Shown one piece after another: positions 14,011 through 21,761 of a stretch of 27,005 nt of DNA (positions are counted from its first letter, which is position 1; each line of letters opens with the position of its first letter). This DNA is from a virus: the IMG/VR virus record IMGVR_UViG_3300035034_001038, positions 1 through 27,005 of that record, one strand, 5' to 3'. Made by a program: the position numbers and the translations under genes. The notes beneath the pieces are model-generated. The model saw only the letters and a list, made by a program, of their open reading frames with translations. It had not been told where the DNA came from and did not search any database.

Positions 14011-14795
14011 TAAGCGTTGCCTCCTAGTGTTGATCTCATTGTACTACCAAGAACAATGTTGTTCTCGATGGCTTCCCGTATCTTTTCCATACGCTGTTGT
14101 TCGTCATACTCCTCTTTATCGTATGGGTGAAGCTTTGTGAAAAGTTTGTTGATGTCACGACGATCATACTTCTCGGCATTAATTCTGTAAACCTCGTCTC
14201 CCCAGTTCTCGCGAATCGTTGAGTCTGGGACACCCATAGCTTTGAGTACTGAGTAAAGCTTCAAACTACTACCGCCAATCTCCATGCGGAACAGTGATGT
14301 TTCAGGCTCAAAGTTTACACGGAATGCTCTACCGCTTCCGGGTTTAACGTTGTAGTGAACCTCTAACTGACCGTTGTTCTTGCGGCGAGAGTATGCGCCA
14401 GGTAGTAGCCTAGCCTGGCGCATACTGGTATAGTTTGAGCCGTTGTGCACAAATGTACCACGATCCGTAAGATAGGGTACACTCATGATGGTTTTGTTTT
14501 CAGACCTGTCTAACTCTTCACCCGTCTCTCTGTCTTTCAAGATTACAGTACCTTTAAGTGGGGTACTTAATTTACCCTTACCCATTCGTGCTGCTTTCTC
14601 ATCCTTGGGACCAAAGAACTTGTCGCTATACTTTAGATCGCTTAGCTCCATTCGGACAGTTCCATACTCGCGTGGAAAAGATTTCTCCACACTTTGCAGT
14701 GTCTTATCAAAGATATCTTTGCGCCAGTGTCCCATGTCAGTGAACTCATGCAGTTCTACATCAGTGGGTAAAACTTCTTTAGGTGTTTCGGGCAT
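14010..14795 (-). CDS. RNA polymerase beta subunit, N-terminal (protrusion) fragment
   Basis: The 261-residue protein matches the first part of bacterial RpoB. IMSVPYLTDRGTFVHNG corresponds to E. coli GEIPLMTDNGTFVINGTE, and RQARLLPGAYSRR to QLHRSPGVFFD. RAFRVNFEPETSLFRMEIGG followed by LYSVLKAMGVPDSTI corresponds to the strand-and-helix segment DFEFDPKDNLFVRIDRR...ILRALNYTTEQI. The large beta lobe that follows in bacteria is missing; the next gene resumes near the DDIDHLGNRR region. So the split falls where the lobe would be inserted. The end overlaps the next gene as TAATG. Upstream there is a hairpin at 14814-14835 and no Shine-Dalgarno sequence. It probably assembles with the central fragment and other subunits outside the window. 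Confidence 0.88.
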   Translation of the reverse strand: MPETPKEVLPTDVELHEFTDMGHWRKDIFDKTLQSVEKSFPREYGTVRMELSDLKYSDKFFGPKDEKAARMGKGKLSTPLKGTVILKDRETGEELDRSENKTIMSVPYLTDRGTFVHNGSNYTSMRQARLLPGAYSRRKNNGQLEVHYNVKPGSGRAFRVNFEPETSLFRMEIGGSSLKLYSVLKAMGVPDSTIRENWGDEVYRINAEKYDRRDINKLFTKLHPYDKEEYDEQQRMEKIREAIENNIVLGSTMRSTLGGNA

Positions 14796-14813
14796 TGTGT
14801 ATGGTTAGCAGAA

Positions 14814-14835
14814 AGGTCTTACTTTGGCAAGACCT
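14814..14835 (-). terminator. Possible terminator or attenuator before the RNA polymerase genes
   Basis: AGGTCTT and AAGACCT (7 bp, 8-nt loop) form an inverted repeat overlapping the stop codon of the upstream gene. In the transcript the second arm is followed by TTCTG, a poor T tract. It may therefore attenuate rather than stop transcription, lowering expression of the RNA polymerase genes relative to those upstream, or act in RNA processing. Confidence 0.4.
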
Positions 14836-15343
14836 AGTTCATTTCCACATAAATGTGGCGGCCATCCTCTCGGATGTCGAACACAAAATATGCTTCTTTA
14901 ATGATATCAAAGGCCTTAAGCTCTTTTTCATCTTTGATACGGTCCTGAATCGCGTCGCGAATTGCAGCAGCTGTATCAGCAGCTAGACCACGGTTGGACT
15001 TGATTGTAATATCATCAGATTTATTTCTTTGTAGGATAACAAATTGCTGAGCTGTTTGCTGCTGGTCAGACCGATCTTCTTCGATTGGTAGGTTCGTGTT
15101 CTTTGGCTCTTTGTCCAAATCATGAACAATATCACTCTCGTCAAAGAACAAGATGTGGTAGTTGGAGTAATCCCGTATTAATTTCTGAGACTCAATACGA
15201 CTAGCTACGCTTCGGTTTACCTGAATACGCTGGGTCTTACTAAGCTCGTTGATAACGTTGACAAATATTTTGCCCTCGTCCTGTGTACCATCCTTACCAA
15301 AGGTGATACTTTCGATTTTTTTAACTTTTTGTTTTTTTGCCAT
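14834..15343 (-). CDS. Hypothetical protein, 169 aa
   Basis: The protein starts with a lysine-rich stretch (MAKKQKVKKIESITFGKDG), followed by mixed alpha/beta sequence with an acidic, Gln-rich middle (SDIVHDLDKEPKN; RSDQQQTAQQF) and a charged helix near the end. It overlaps the small membrane-protein gene upstream by 23 nt and ends 38 nt before the RNA polymerase fragment. The leader is A-rich (TAAAATAAACAAAC) with no Shine-Dalgarno sequence. No family recognised; its position suggests, but does not show, a role with transcription or replication. Confidence 0.7.
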   Translation of the reverse strand: MAKKQKVKKIESITFGKDGTQDEGKIFVNVINELSKTQRIQVNRSVASRIESQKLIRDYSNYHILFFDESDIVHDLDKEPKNTNLPIEEDRSDQQQTAQQFVILQRNKSDDITIKSNRGLAADTAAAIRDAIQDRIKDEKELKAFDIIKEAYFVFDIREDGRHIYVEMN

Positions 15344-15512
15344 GTTTGTTTATTTTACTTTTTAAAAATTCTTTTGTGGACCTTCCGGCCTTACATAACT
15401 GGCACCATATAAAATATACGGTATCGTCAATTGCTTTATCTACTGGTTTGGCATATCGAACGATTAAACGGCCAACACACAATCCCAATAGGAAAAATAT
15501 AAGATTTATCAT
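15321..15512 (-). CDS. Small single-pass membrane protein
   Basis: The protein has 63 residues. Residues 2-18 (INLIFFLLGLCVGRLIV) form a likely N-terminal membrane anchor, followed by a short amphipathic region with two cysteines (WCQLC) and a strongly basic tail (FLKSKINKHGKKTKS). It begins 11 nt after the zinc-ribbon gene's stop and overlaps the next gene by 23 nt. That overlap and the coherent topology support a real gene. Function unknown; small anchored basic proteins of phages often act on the host envelope or tether phage proteins there. Confidence 0.6.
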   Translation of the reverse strand: MINLIFFLLGLCVGRLIVRYAKPVDKAIDDTVYFIWCQLCKAGRSTKEFLKSKINKHGKKTKS

Positions 15513-15523
15513 AGTGTCAATCT

Positions 15524-15979
15524 TTATTTATACTGTCGCCATAGTTGCTTTTCAACCAACTCGGTAACAACTTCCTTGCCGTCGAACTGTTCAGGTTCAC
15601 ACTGAGGGCAGAACTTGATGTGATAGAGTTTACCCTTTTCACGGACAAACCCATCATCGTCTTTACCAGGTGCTAACCAACTTACAACCTCACGACATTG
15701 GATACAGACAATAGGACACATACCTTTGACTGTCTTTCGAAGCTTTGGGTGTAGCAGGTTTTTAACCGTGCCAATTTGATCTTGTAGGATTTCAATCTCA
15801 GTAGCTGAGTATTCCTCGTCACACTGCGGGCAGCGTACACTGGCCTCGGCATCAACTGATTTCTCTGCGAGATCTTTTCCCCGATCACTTAGTGGAAGGT
15901 TTTTTGCGACCTCCAAGAACTTGAGAATGAGTTTCTCAACTGCTGGAGGTAGTGGTATTGTTTCATTATTTTCCGTCAT
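15524..15979 (-). CDS. Zinc-ribbon protein of unknown function
   Basis: The 151-residue protein has three cysteine clusters: CPQC at 50-53, CPIVCIQC at 88-95 and CPQC at 124-127. The spacing suits one or two zinc ribbons. The N-terminal 45 residues look helical. Such small zinc-ribbon proteins in phages can bind nucleic acid or bridge proteins such as RNA polymerase; neither is shown here. Its ATG lies within the last codons of the RecQ-like gene (14-nt overlap), so it is co-translated with that helicase. Confidence 0.75.
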   Translation of the reverse strand: MTENNETIPLPPAVEKLILKFLEVAKNLPLSDRGKDLAEKSVDAEASVRCPQCDEEYSATEIEILQDQIGTVKNLLHPKLRKTVKGMCPIVCIQCREVVSWLAPGKDDDGFVREKGKLYHIKFCPQCEPEQFDGKEVVTELVEKQLWRQYK

Positions 15980-17606
15980 TTTTAAAGTATTCGGTTAAGT
16001 ATGGGTGTTTGCCTGAGTCGTCTAGCCTGTAGAATTCTGCCACCTGTTTTAATCTTGTAAACGCGTCTGCACGCCTTTGGTCAAGCTTTTTAAAGTCAAC
16101 CGCGTGTAGCTCTTTTACAGGTTTTAATGACGCTGTATTACCAGGATCCTCCAATAATATGCACTGCTGTTTTTCTAAGTTCTTTAGGTTTCTACTCAGT
16201 GTGCCCACGTTGACTCCCAACTGGTCTGCAAGAAAGTCTTTGTCGATTTCATAGAAACCATCTGACTCATTTCTTACTCCTAGGTCAACAAGGCTACGCA
16301 TTGTTTTTTGCGTGGCACCTGTCTTGGCCTCTTTTACAGGTTTAACACGTAGAGGTTTCTCCAACTTTACACGCTCCAAGACACCCTCACCCATAAGTAT
16401 GGCACTAACTGCCTGGCTGTACATCGGATTAATGTTTGCCACATAACACAGATCGCCAAGCCTTAGGTCGCAAAGACCATCAGAATTTAGACGCGACTTA
16501 ACAGCATTGTAAAATGCTGATACATTCACTCTCGAAGGAAAGCCGATCTCGATGAAAAACTTTTGGGTATCAAGAGTGGCTTCGTTCCAGAAAAATATAC
16601 ACTTACAATCTTTACCATCGCGACCACCACGTCCAAAACCTTGCGACAGCTCTTCAATAGAGCCAGGAATGTCCGCGTATATAACAGACCTTATATTCTC
16701 TTTATCAACACCCATACCAAAGCTATTGGTAGCAAATACTACTTTAACAGAGCCATCCATAAACATGTTTTGGTTTGTGTCTTTTATACCTTTGGATAGG
16801 CGCCCATGGAAAATACAAGCATTTCCTTTTATCTGTTTACCAATACTTCTGTATACATATTCTAGGTGGTTAACTGTAGAGAAGTACACAATGGTACTTC
16901 CTTCAGTTTTATTTAGCTCGGCCAAGAGATCATAATCGGATCTCCAAGGTCGGCTCTCCATCTTTAAATTGGTTCTTGAGTAATAGGAAACTGTTTTGAT
17001 TGTGTCCTGTGCATTAAAGATAAGACGCAAATCCCCCTCAACATTTTCAGGCATTGTTGCTGTAAGACCCAGGAAAACTTTTGGGTTTAGCTCACAGATG
17101 AATGGTGCAATCTTTCTATATGATGGTCGGAAGTTGAAGGCGTGCTCACTAGCTACGTGGATTTCATCAACCACAACACAGTCAGGTGCTTGCGTTCTCA
17201 TTGCACGAAGAAACGCCTCATTCTCTAATCGCTCAGGAGCAACAAGCAGAAAGTCTAGCTCACCCATACTCCAATCTCTTAGAGCACGAGCATTCTCACC
17301 ATCTTCATAGAGTGTACTTATAGCTGCTGCACGGCATCCCTTTTTAAGTAGACTCTCCAATTGGTCTTTAATCAAAGCGACGAGTGGGGAGAATATAAGG
17401 GTATGAAACTCACAGCACAGTGTTGGCACTATGTAAACTAATGACTTCCCTCCTCCAGTGGGTAGTACTACGAACTGGTCTTGCTCTTGAATCGAGCGTT
17501 GAATCGGGGTAGCCTGGTGATCCCTTAATTTACTGAAGCCTAGGTCCGCTAGTACTCCAGGTATCTTTCCGATACGTTTAATAGTTGTCTGGTCGATAGG
17601 TCTCAA
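15966..17606 (-). CDS. RecQ-like superfamily 2 DNA helicase
   Basis: A 546-residue ATP-dependent helicase expected to unwind duplex or branched DNA 3' to 5' in recombination or repair. Motifs: LRDHQATPIQ at 27-36 (motif 0), LPTGGGKS at 48-55 (Walker A), VVVDEIH at 144-150 (motif II, DEIH instead of DEAH/DECH), LGLTATMP at 179-186 (III), FATNSFGMGVDK at 291-302 (V) and QGFGRGGRDGK at 322-332 (VI). A winged-helix-like region lies near 425-480 (ADQLGVNVGTLSRNLKNLEK). The four-cysteine zinc site typical of RecQ is not evident. The start is a TTG at 17606 inside the end of the upstream gene; no ATG lies between it and Walker A. Confidence 0.9.
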   Translation of the reverse strand: MRPIDQTTIKRIGKIPGVLADLGFSKLRDHQATPIQRSIQEQDQFVVLPTGGGKSLVYIVPTLCCEFHTLIFSPLVALIKDQLESLLKKGCRAAAISTLYEDGENARALRDWSMGELDFLLVAPERLENEAFLRAMRTQAPDCVVVDEIHVASEHAFNFRPSYRKIAPFICELNPKVFLGLTATMPENVEGDLRLIFNAQDTIKTVSYYSRTNLKMESRPWRSDYDLLAELNKTEGSTIVYFSTVNHLEYVYRSIGKQIKGNACIFHGRLSKGIKDTNQNMFMDGSVKVVFATNSFGMGVDKENIRSVIYADIPGSIEELSQGFGRGGRDGKDCKCIFFWNEATLDTQKFFIEIGFPSRVNVSAFYNAVKSRLNSDGLCDLRLGDLCYVANINPMYSQAVSAILMGEGVLERVKLEKPLRVKPVKEAKTGATQKTMRSLVDLGVRNESDGFYEIDKDFLADQLGVNVGTLSRNLKNLEKQQCILLEDPGNTASLKPVKELHAVDFKKLDQRRADAFTRLKQVAEFYRLDDSGKHPYLTEYFKNDGK

Positions 17607-18099
17607 TTAGGTCTGGGATTAAATCTTGTCCACGAATCTCTCCGTGAAGTGTTATCGCATAAAAGCGATCTCCCACAGGTCGTGGGAACAGAGTTAAACT
17701 CTTGTTATCTCTGCATGAAATCGCCGCCTTTTTCCAGTCCTCTTTATTGAGTTGTGGAATAAGAAAGAAGATGGTTCTTCTTGACGGGTTCTTATATGTA
17801 GCAAGCAAAATATCTTGAGCTTTTATTTGTCTTGGTGGTGCTACGAGCACGGTTTCGTCTCCTACATCTCCTCCCACCTGTTTGTCCAGGTGTTTGAAAA
17901 TATGCTCCGTCTTATCAAATTCCGTTAGCGGGAATGTTGTGTTGAACGGGCAGTAGTAGTCTTCAAACGTAAACTCTTTCGCAATGTTTGACATATCACT
18001 CGGGTTGATATCTAAAAGAGGCACTTCTTCGTCGCGATACAGCACGGTCAATAGTCCGTGCAGAGAATCGTTGTTTTTTGGCTTCTTTTTAGATTTCAC
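17578..18099 (-). CDS. Hypothetical protein, 173 aa
   Basis: The frame starts at a GTG (18099) with a lysine-rich opening (MKSKKKPKNN) and encodes an alpha/beta protein containing TVLVAPPRQIKAQDILLATY and RTIFFLIPQLNKEDWKKAA. It ends inside the start of the RecQ-like gene (29-nt overlap). I do not recognise the family. Its place between the recombinase and helicase genes suggests a role in DNA metabolism. Confidence 0.65.
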   Translation of the reverse strand: MKSKKKPKNNDSLHGLLTVLYRDEEVPLLDINPSDMSNIAKEFTFEDYYCPFNTTFPLTEFDKTEHIFKHLDKQVGGDVGDETVLVAPPRQIKAQDILLATYKNPSRRTIFFLIPQLNKEDWKKAAISCRDNKSLTLFPRPVGDRFYAITLHGEIRGQDLIPDLIETYRPDNY

Positions 18100-18145
18100 G
18101 TTCTTCGTTTTCTTTTGGTATTTTGCTGTTTATTTTCAAACTATA

Positions 18146-18607
18146 TTAGTCTTCGGGAAGAATGAAAGCGGTTAAAGGCGCTACACCAATAACACTTCCA
18201 TCTTCTTGAAAGCTGGAACACATGGGTATTCCAGACTTTGGCACTCTGCGACGTTGCATTGTTGATACAATATCGCAGTAGTGGTTAGTATCATCTGCGC
18301 GAAACGCACAGAAGACACTGTTCTTACCAGAGAAAGACGTACTCTGCTCTAACCCAATCAACGTACACTGATCCATCTGATCTAGGAATAAATGAACGTG
18401 TGATTTGTGTCGGTTTAATAATACAGCTTCAATAAAGCTGCACCGCTGGTCAAGTATATAAAACGAGTCAAACGGAAATCTGGCCGACTCCATGGTTTCA
18501 TTGACTCTCTCCAGGTATGCGACGACAGACTCGCCGTACACCATTTTAATCCTGGTTAGTTGTTGAATGTACTTGCCCAGCGTTTGCTCAGTTACTTTTT
18601 GTCCCAT
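18146..18607 (-). CDS. Hypothetical protein, 153 aa
   Basis: The protein has a helical N-terminal third (LGKYIQQLTRIKMVYGESVVAYLERVNETMES) followed by a mixed domain with four cysteines and several histidines (CSFIEAVLLNRHKSHVHLFLDQMDQC). The cysteines and histidines are too scattered for a recognisable metal site. It begins 21 nt after the recombinase stop without a Shine-Dalgarno sequence. No family recognised. Confidence 0.65.
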   Translation of the reverse strand: MGQKVTEQTLGKYIQQLTRIKMVYGESVVAYLERVNETMESARFPFDSFYILDQRCSFIEAVLLNRHKSHVHLFLDQMDQCTLIGLEQSTSFSGKNSVFCAFRADDTNHYCDIVSTMQRRRVPKSGIPMCSSFQEDGSVIGVAPLTAFILPED

Positions 18608-18628
18608 TTTAACTTCGTAACAAGGTGC

Positions 18629-19906
18629 TTAATCATCCGTCTTTTCCTCACCTTCTAGCGAGGCATCTTCAATCCATTCATCAGAGAGGTAACCATCGAT
18701 ACCGAGTGCAACACCTACTGCATTCTTTAGGTCAGGACGCTCATTGAAAGCCCTTACAAACTCACTCGCTGTAACACCTTCAACACCTAGTGGTTCACTG
18801 GTGTAGCGTTTACGAGCTACCTTTGTACTGAGAAGCCTTTGTTCTGCGAACATGTTTGCCAGACCTTCAGAGAAATCCAGAGCAGGTTCCTGATAGTCAG
18901 GTGGCATGTCTTCGGTGTGTTTTGTCTTCAGTATATAGTCCAAGATGTTGTTGTCAGCTCCAACAGAACTTTTTACAACACGCATCTGAATCTTGTGCCC
19001 TTGTACCTCTTGCGCAGAGTTCTTGTAGAAGCCTGTACGCTTAAGGGTGATCTGCATTGCTGCGTTCTGGTCAAGTGCTTTACCGCCGCGCTTGGTCTTA
19101 TTGTAACCCGCACTAACATCGGCACTCATTGTTGCACCAAAGCCACCCATATCAATCTTCTGATTCTGATGACTCACGGAAATGAGCAATACATTATACT
19201 CGTCAAGAATGAACGGAAGCCTACGACACCAAGCGTGCATCAGCTTACTAAACTCAAGATTACTCGATTCACCAAGACCTTTAGCCTTTGCCGACTTCTT
19301 TGTATCAGAGTCAAGCAGCCCGACAGCTTCGCCAGGACTCATAAGCTTACTCAGGGTATCAATTGCTATCACGATGGGCACTTCTTGCCCTCCATTGTCG
19401 TTTAGGAACTCGCGAGTAGTCTTGATCCAGTCCTCGATGAAGTCCGCTGTCTCGCGAAGCTCACGGCCTGTATCAAGCTCAAGTACATTGTACATACGCT
19501 CTGCCATCTTGGGATCATCATCCAAACAACGTTGAATACGTTTTGCGTTTGGAAGCTTATTCTCCCCCTCCGTGTTTACGAATAAGCACGGAGCATTTGA
19601 TGAGCGCATTAGAGCGCCAAGCAGTGTGAATACCAGAGTTGTTTTACCAATACCTTCCTGCGCAATCATCTCGAATATTGTGCGGCCGCGAAGGCCTCGT
19701 AAACCGAGTGTTGCCTGAAGAGCAAAGTTGTCCAACTCAAGTATGTATGACGAAATGTCTGACATACTCTTAAGAGTCAGTGGTCCTTTCTTTTTCTTAG
19801 CTCTTAGTGTACTCAACGCCTCTTGGGTGTGAGAAACAATGTTACTATCGAAAAGATTAAACCCAGCTGGTTTCTCTATCGTTTTTGTAGTCTTTTTCTT
19901 TGGCAT
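18629..19906 (-). CDS. RecA/UvsX-like recombinase
   Basis: A 425-residue RecA-superfamily ATPase expected to form filaments on single-stranded DNA and drive strand exchange in recombination-dependent replication. AQEGIGKTTLVFTLL at 82-96 is the Walker A motif, LFVNTEGE at 108-115 carries the acidic residue that follows it, and PIVIAIDTLSKL at 177-188 is Walker B. LLISVSHQNQ fits the L1-proximal strand, and a long Gly-rich region (MGGFGATMSADVSAGYNKTKRGG) follows like the DNA-binding loops. The ATG at 19906 is preferred to an in-frame one at 19942, which lies in a terminator hairpin. It is downstream of the probable ssDNA-binding protein, its natural partner, and ends in an acidic tail. Confidence 0.88.
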   Translation of the reverse strand: MPKKKTTKTIEKPAGFNLFDSNIVSHTQEALSTLRAKKKKGPLTLKSMSDISSYILELDNFALQATLGLRGLRGRTIFEMIAQEGIGKTTLVFTLLGALMRSSNAPCLFVNTEGENKLPNAKRIQRCLDDDPKMAERMYNVLELDTGRELRETADFIEDWIKTTREFLNDNGGQEVPIVIAIDTLSKLMSPGEAVGLLDSDTKKSAKAKGLGESSNLEFSKLMHAWCRRLPFILDEYNVLLISVSHQNQKIDMGGFGATMSADVSAGYNKTKRGGKALDQNAAMQITLKRTGFYKNSAQEVQGHKIQMRVVKSSVGADNNILDYILKTKHTEDMPPDYQEPALDFSEGLANMFAEQRLLSTKVARKRYTSEPLGVEGVTASEFVRAFNERPDLKNAVGVALGIDGYLSDEWIEDASLEGEEKTDD

Positions 19907-19950
19907 AAAAATTGTGAGTGCAGGGGCATGTGAATACCACACCCCTGCAC
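19907..19950 (-). terminator. Intrinsic terminator after the ssDNA-binding protein gene
   Basis: On the minus strand GTGCAGGGG pairs with CCCCTGCAC (9 bp, 19918-19950), with a possible inner TGTG/CACA extension. It is followed by TCACAATTTTT, and the T run ends at the ATG of the recombinase gene. It begins 18 nt past the upstream stop. The T run is a few bases from the stem, so termination may be partial, which would let some transcription reach the recombinase. Confidence 0.75.
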
Positions 19951-19967
19951 AACACGGGTATTACATT

Positions 19968-21344
19968 TTATCCTGCGTACTTGGACAGACCTGCAAGTTC
20001 TGTCAATTCGTCAGGTGATAGTGCCGACTCCTTCATCTTGTTCTGAAGCTCAAGGAAACGCGCACGTTCCTTTTCTTCAGCACCAGATGGTTTGGTTGTT
20101 TCGGCAGATTTAACTTCCTTCTTCTCAGGAGGAGTAGGGCTTATGGCCACTTCCTCATTTACTGGATCTTCTGCATCCTCAAGAGTATCACTCTTATCGG
20201 ACGTCTTTTGAAGCGAGGCCACTGCGGGTGCAGTTCCGCTCATGGCTGTATTAGAAGCCTTTGTTTGAGGAGGTGCTGCAACCATAGTAGGTCTGTTGAC
20301 CTCGTTTGCACCAATGATAGGCTCATCACCATCAAACCAGCTGTTGTTAGACATGCGGAGAGAGGCGTCTACCTTACCAAACTTACCACAAGCGGCTTCC
20401 AGGATGTCAAGCGGTACGACACCGTCCTCAACAAGATAGTCAAGAAGGGTTTGATACTGCTCTTCCTTTGGTGGAAGGTTTGTGACAGTGTTTGTATCAA
20501 AGATACGGTAACGACCGGCAAGCTCCTCGTCAGTGACAGGGCGCTGTTGGATGTTGTGTGTATCTGGGTTGTTTGGTGCTTGGTCGAGGAAGAAACCACA
20601 AGTACGAACACTGTTGTTTCCAATCGCGATATACTTCTCTTGAACCCGTGCGATGGCACCAGCGCGTGGGTCGGTGATGTCGCCAAGGTAGTAGTCTTCC
20701 CACTCCTTAGTAACGACAACATCGTCGGAACGTTTAGTTTGTACACTAAGTTGATCCTTCAAGTCACGCAGGGTTGTCTGACTGCACACAAGCACAGCGT
20801 TTTCCCACTTGCCCGTATTGTCAGGGTCAGCAAGCACATTCATGAGACAGAAGCGACGTGGCGTCTTGCTCAAGTAACCAGCCAGCTTTTTCTCGCGGCC
20901 AGATAAAGTGTCTTGAATAGTCTTACCATGGGCAAGTGTTTTAATACGCGGATCATTGACGTGCTTGTCAATGTAAACATACGCGTCACGAACAGGGTCA
21001 TGTCCAGGAGGGAAATAGGCCACTCCTGTAAGTGGTGATAAGAATTGCTTCTTACCGAGGCCGAAGTAGGTATAACCTTCAACGCACCAGAACCAAGCAT
21101 TGAATGCTTCAGTCTGTGTGTCCTCGTCTACCTCATCACCACGTGAACGATAACTCAGAAATCCTTTATCGAACTCTGCATCTTCGAGACTCATGCTGTC
21201 GTCAAACGCAGGAAGTACTCGAACATCTTGGGATTTCTTTGGAGAAGCGTAAACTGTTTTTACGCCTGGTCGTGTGAATGAGCCGAACTGGGCTCCGCTT
21301 TCGTTTTCACTTTGCTGCATTCCTGCAGTGCCACCTTTTAACAT
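19968..21344 (-). CDS. Probable single-stranded-DNA-binding protein
   Basis: A 458-residue protein with no catalytic motif. Residues about 25-190 look like an OB-type core: VRVLPAFDD, the aromatic run NAWFWCVEGYTYFGLGKKQF, and RRFCLMNVLADPDNTGKWENAVLV, which resembles the NVL-DP-N-GKV segment of T4 gp32-like proteins. The C-terminal 110 residues are Pro/Ser/Glu/Lys-rich and acidic overall, like the flexible tails such proteins use to contact partners. It lies just upstream of the recombinase and has its own AT-rich leader and terminator, implying high expression as expected for a coating protein. The family assignment rests on weak similarity and context. Confidence 0.6.
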   Translation of the reverse strand: MLKGGTAGMQQSENESGAQFGSFTRPGVKTVYASPKKSQDVRVLPAFDDSMSLEDAEFDKGFLSYRSRGDEVDEDTQTEAFNAWFWCVEGYTYFGLGKKQFLSPLTGVAYFPPGHDPVRDAYVYIDKHVNDPRIKTLAHGKTIQDTLSGREKKLAGYLSKTPRRFCLMNVLADPDNTGKWENAVLVCSQTTLRDLKDQLSVQTKRSDDVVVTKEWEDYYLGDITDPRAGAIARVQEKYIAIGNNSVRTCGFFLDQAPNNPDTHNIQQRPVTDEELAGRYRIFDTNTVTNLPPKEEQYQTLLDYLVEDGVVPLDILEAACGKFGKVDASLRMSNNSWFDGDEPIIGANEVNRPTMVAAPPQTKASNTAMSGTAPAVASLQKTSDKSDTLEDAEDPVNEEVAISPTPPEKKEVKSAETTKPSGAEEKERARFLELQNKMKESALSPDELTELAGLSKYAG

Positions 21345-21461
21345 ATTTGTTGTATTATATTATAGTTATTTTGATCAAATTTTGAGACGCATCTCTTAGC
21401 TTGATAAGGCTTTGAGCGTGCGATTATTGTTTGGTTTGTCAAGTGTTTTAGTTGCATGTAT
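21345..21461 (-). promoter_or_regulatory. Leader/promoter region of the ssDNA-binding protein gene
   Basis: This 117-nt gap is one of the longer noncoding stretches. It contains CACTTGACAA (21445-21436), identical to a decamer upstream of the 82-residue gene, but no good -10 box at the expected distance. Further down are GAGA-TGCG-TCTC (a small hairpin at 21395-21384), the palindrome TTGATCAA (21378-21371) and overlapping TATAAT boxes (21364-21354) 9 nt before the ATG. A promoter and possibly an operator are likely; exact elements are uncertain. Confidence 0.45.
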
Positions 21462-21761
21462 TTACAACTCAGAAATAATTCGTAAGTGACTGGCTAGCAA
21501 CCACATACCACCTTGACATTCTGGTCTTTTTAATCCTGTGTAGTCTTTTATTTCGACTTTACACCATACTCTTCCTCGTTCGGTTAAGTGTGATGCTTTT
21601 GGTAGCTTTAAACAGTGCCACCCAGGTCTTTCCGCAAGACGTTTTGGTTTGTGGTTCTTCGCAGAGTACCACTCTCCATGTTCAAGTTTAGCGGAAGCAT
21701 TTACAAAGAGGCTTCCTAGTGATCCGTCTTTTCTTTTACGGAATAGTTTGTATGCAATCAT
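21462..21761 (-). CDS. Small conserved phage protein of unknown function
   Basis: A 99-residue protein with the pattern MIAYKLFRKRKDGSLGSLFV, GEWYSAKNHKP, RPGWHCLKLPKASHL, RVWCKVEIKDY and QGGMWLLASHLRI. I recall small phage proteins with the same order of features (an N-terminal AYKLFR..KDG, then RPGWH and VWLKVEI.DY), so it is probably a conserved family, but no function is known to me. Its ATG follows the Pif1-like gene's stop directly (TAAATG). Confidence 0.75.
   Translation of the reverse strand: MIAYKLFRKRKDGSLGSLFVNASAKLEHGEWYSAKNHKPKRLAERPGWHCLKLPKASHLTERGRVWCKVEIKDYTGLKRPECQGGMWLLASHLRIISEL

Noticed and set aside
13980-14020. A second intron between the two RNA polymerase beta fragments
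   Set aside because: The genes overlap as TAATG with a strong ribosome-binding site, leaving no room for an intron. The missing lobe is a deletion or split, not an interruption.
18629-19942. Start of the recombinase at ATG 19942
   Set aside because: The first 12 codons are the terminator hairpin; the segment has no RecA similarity. ATG 19906 is preferred.
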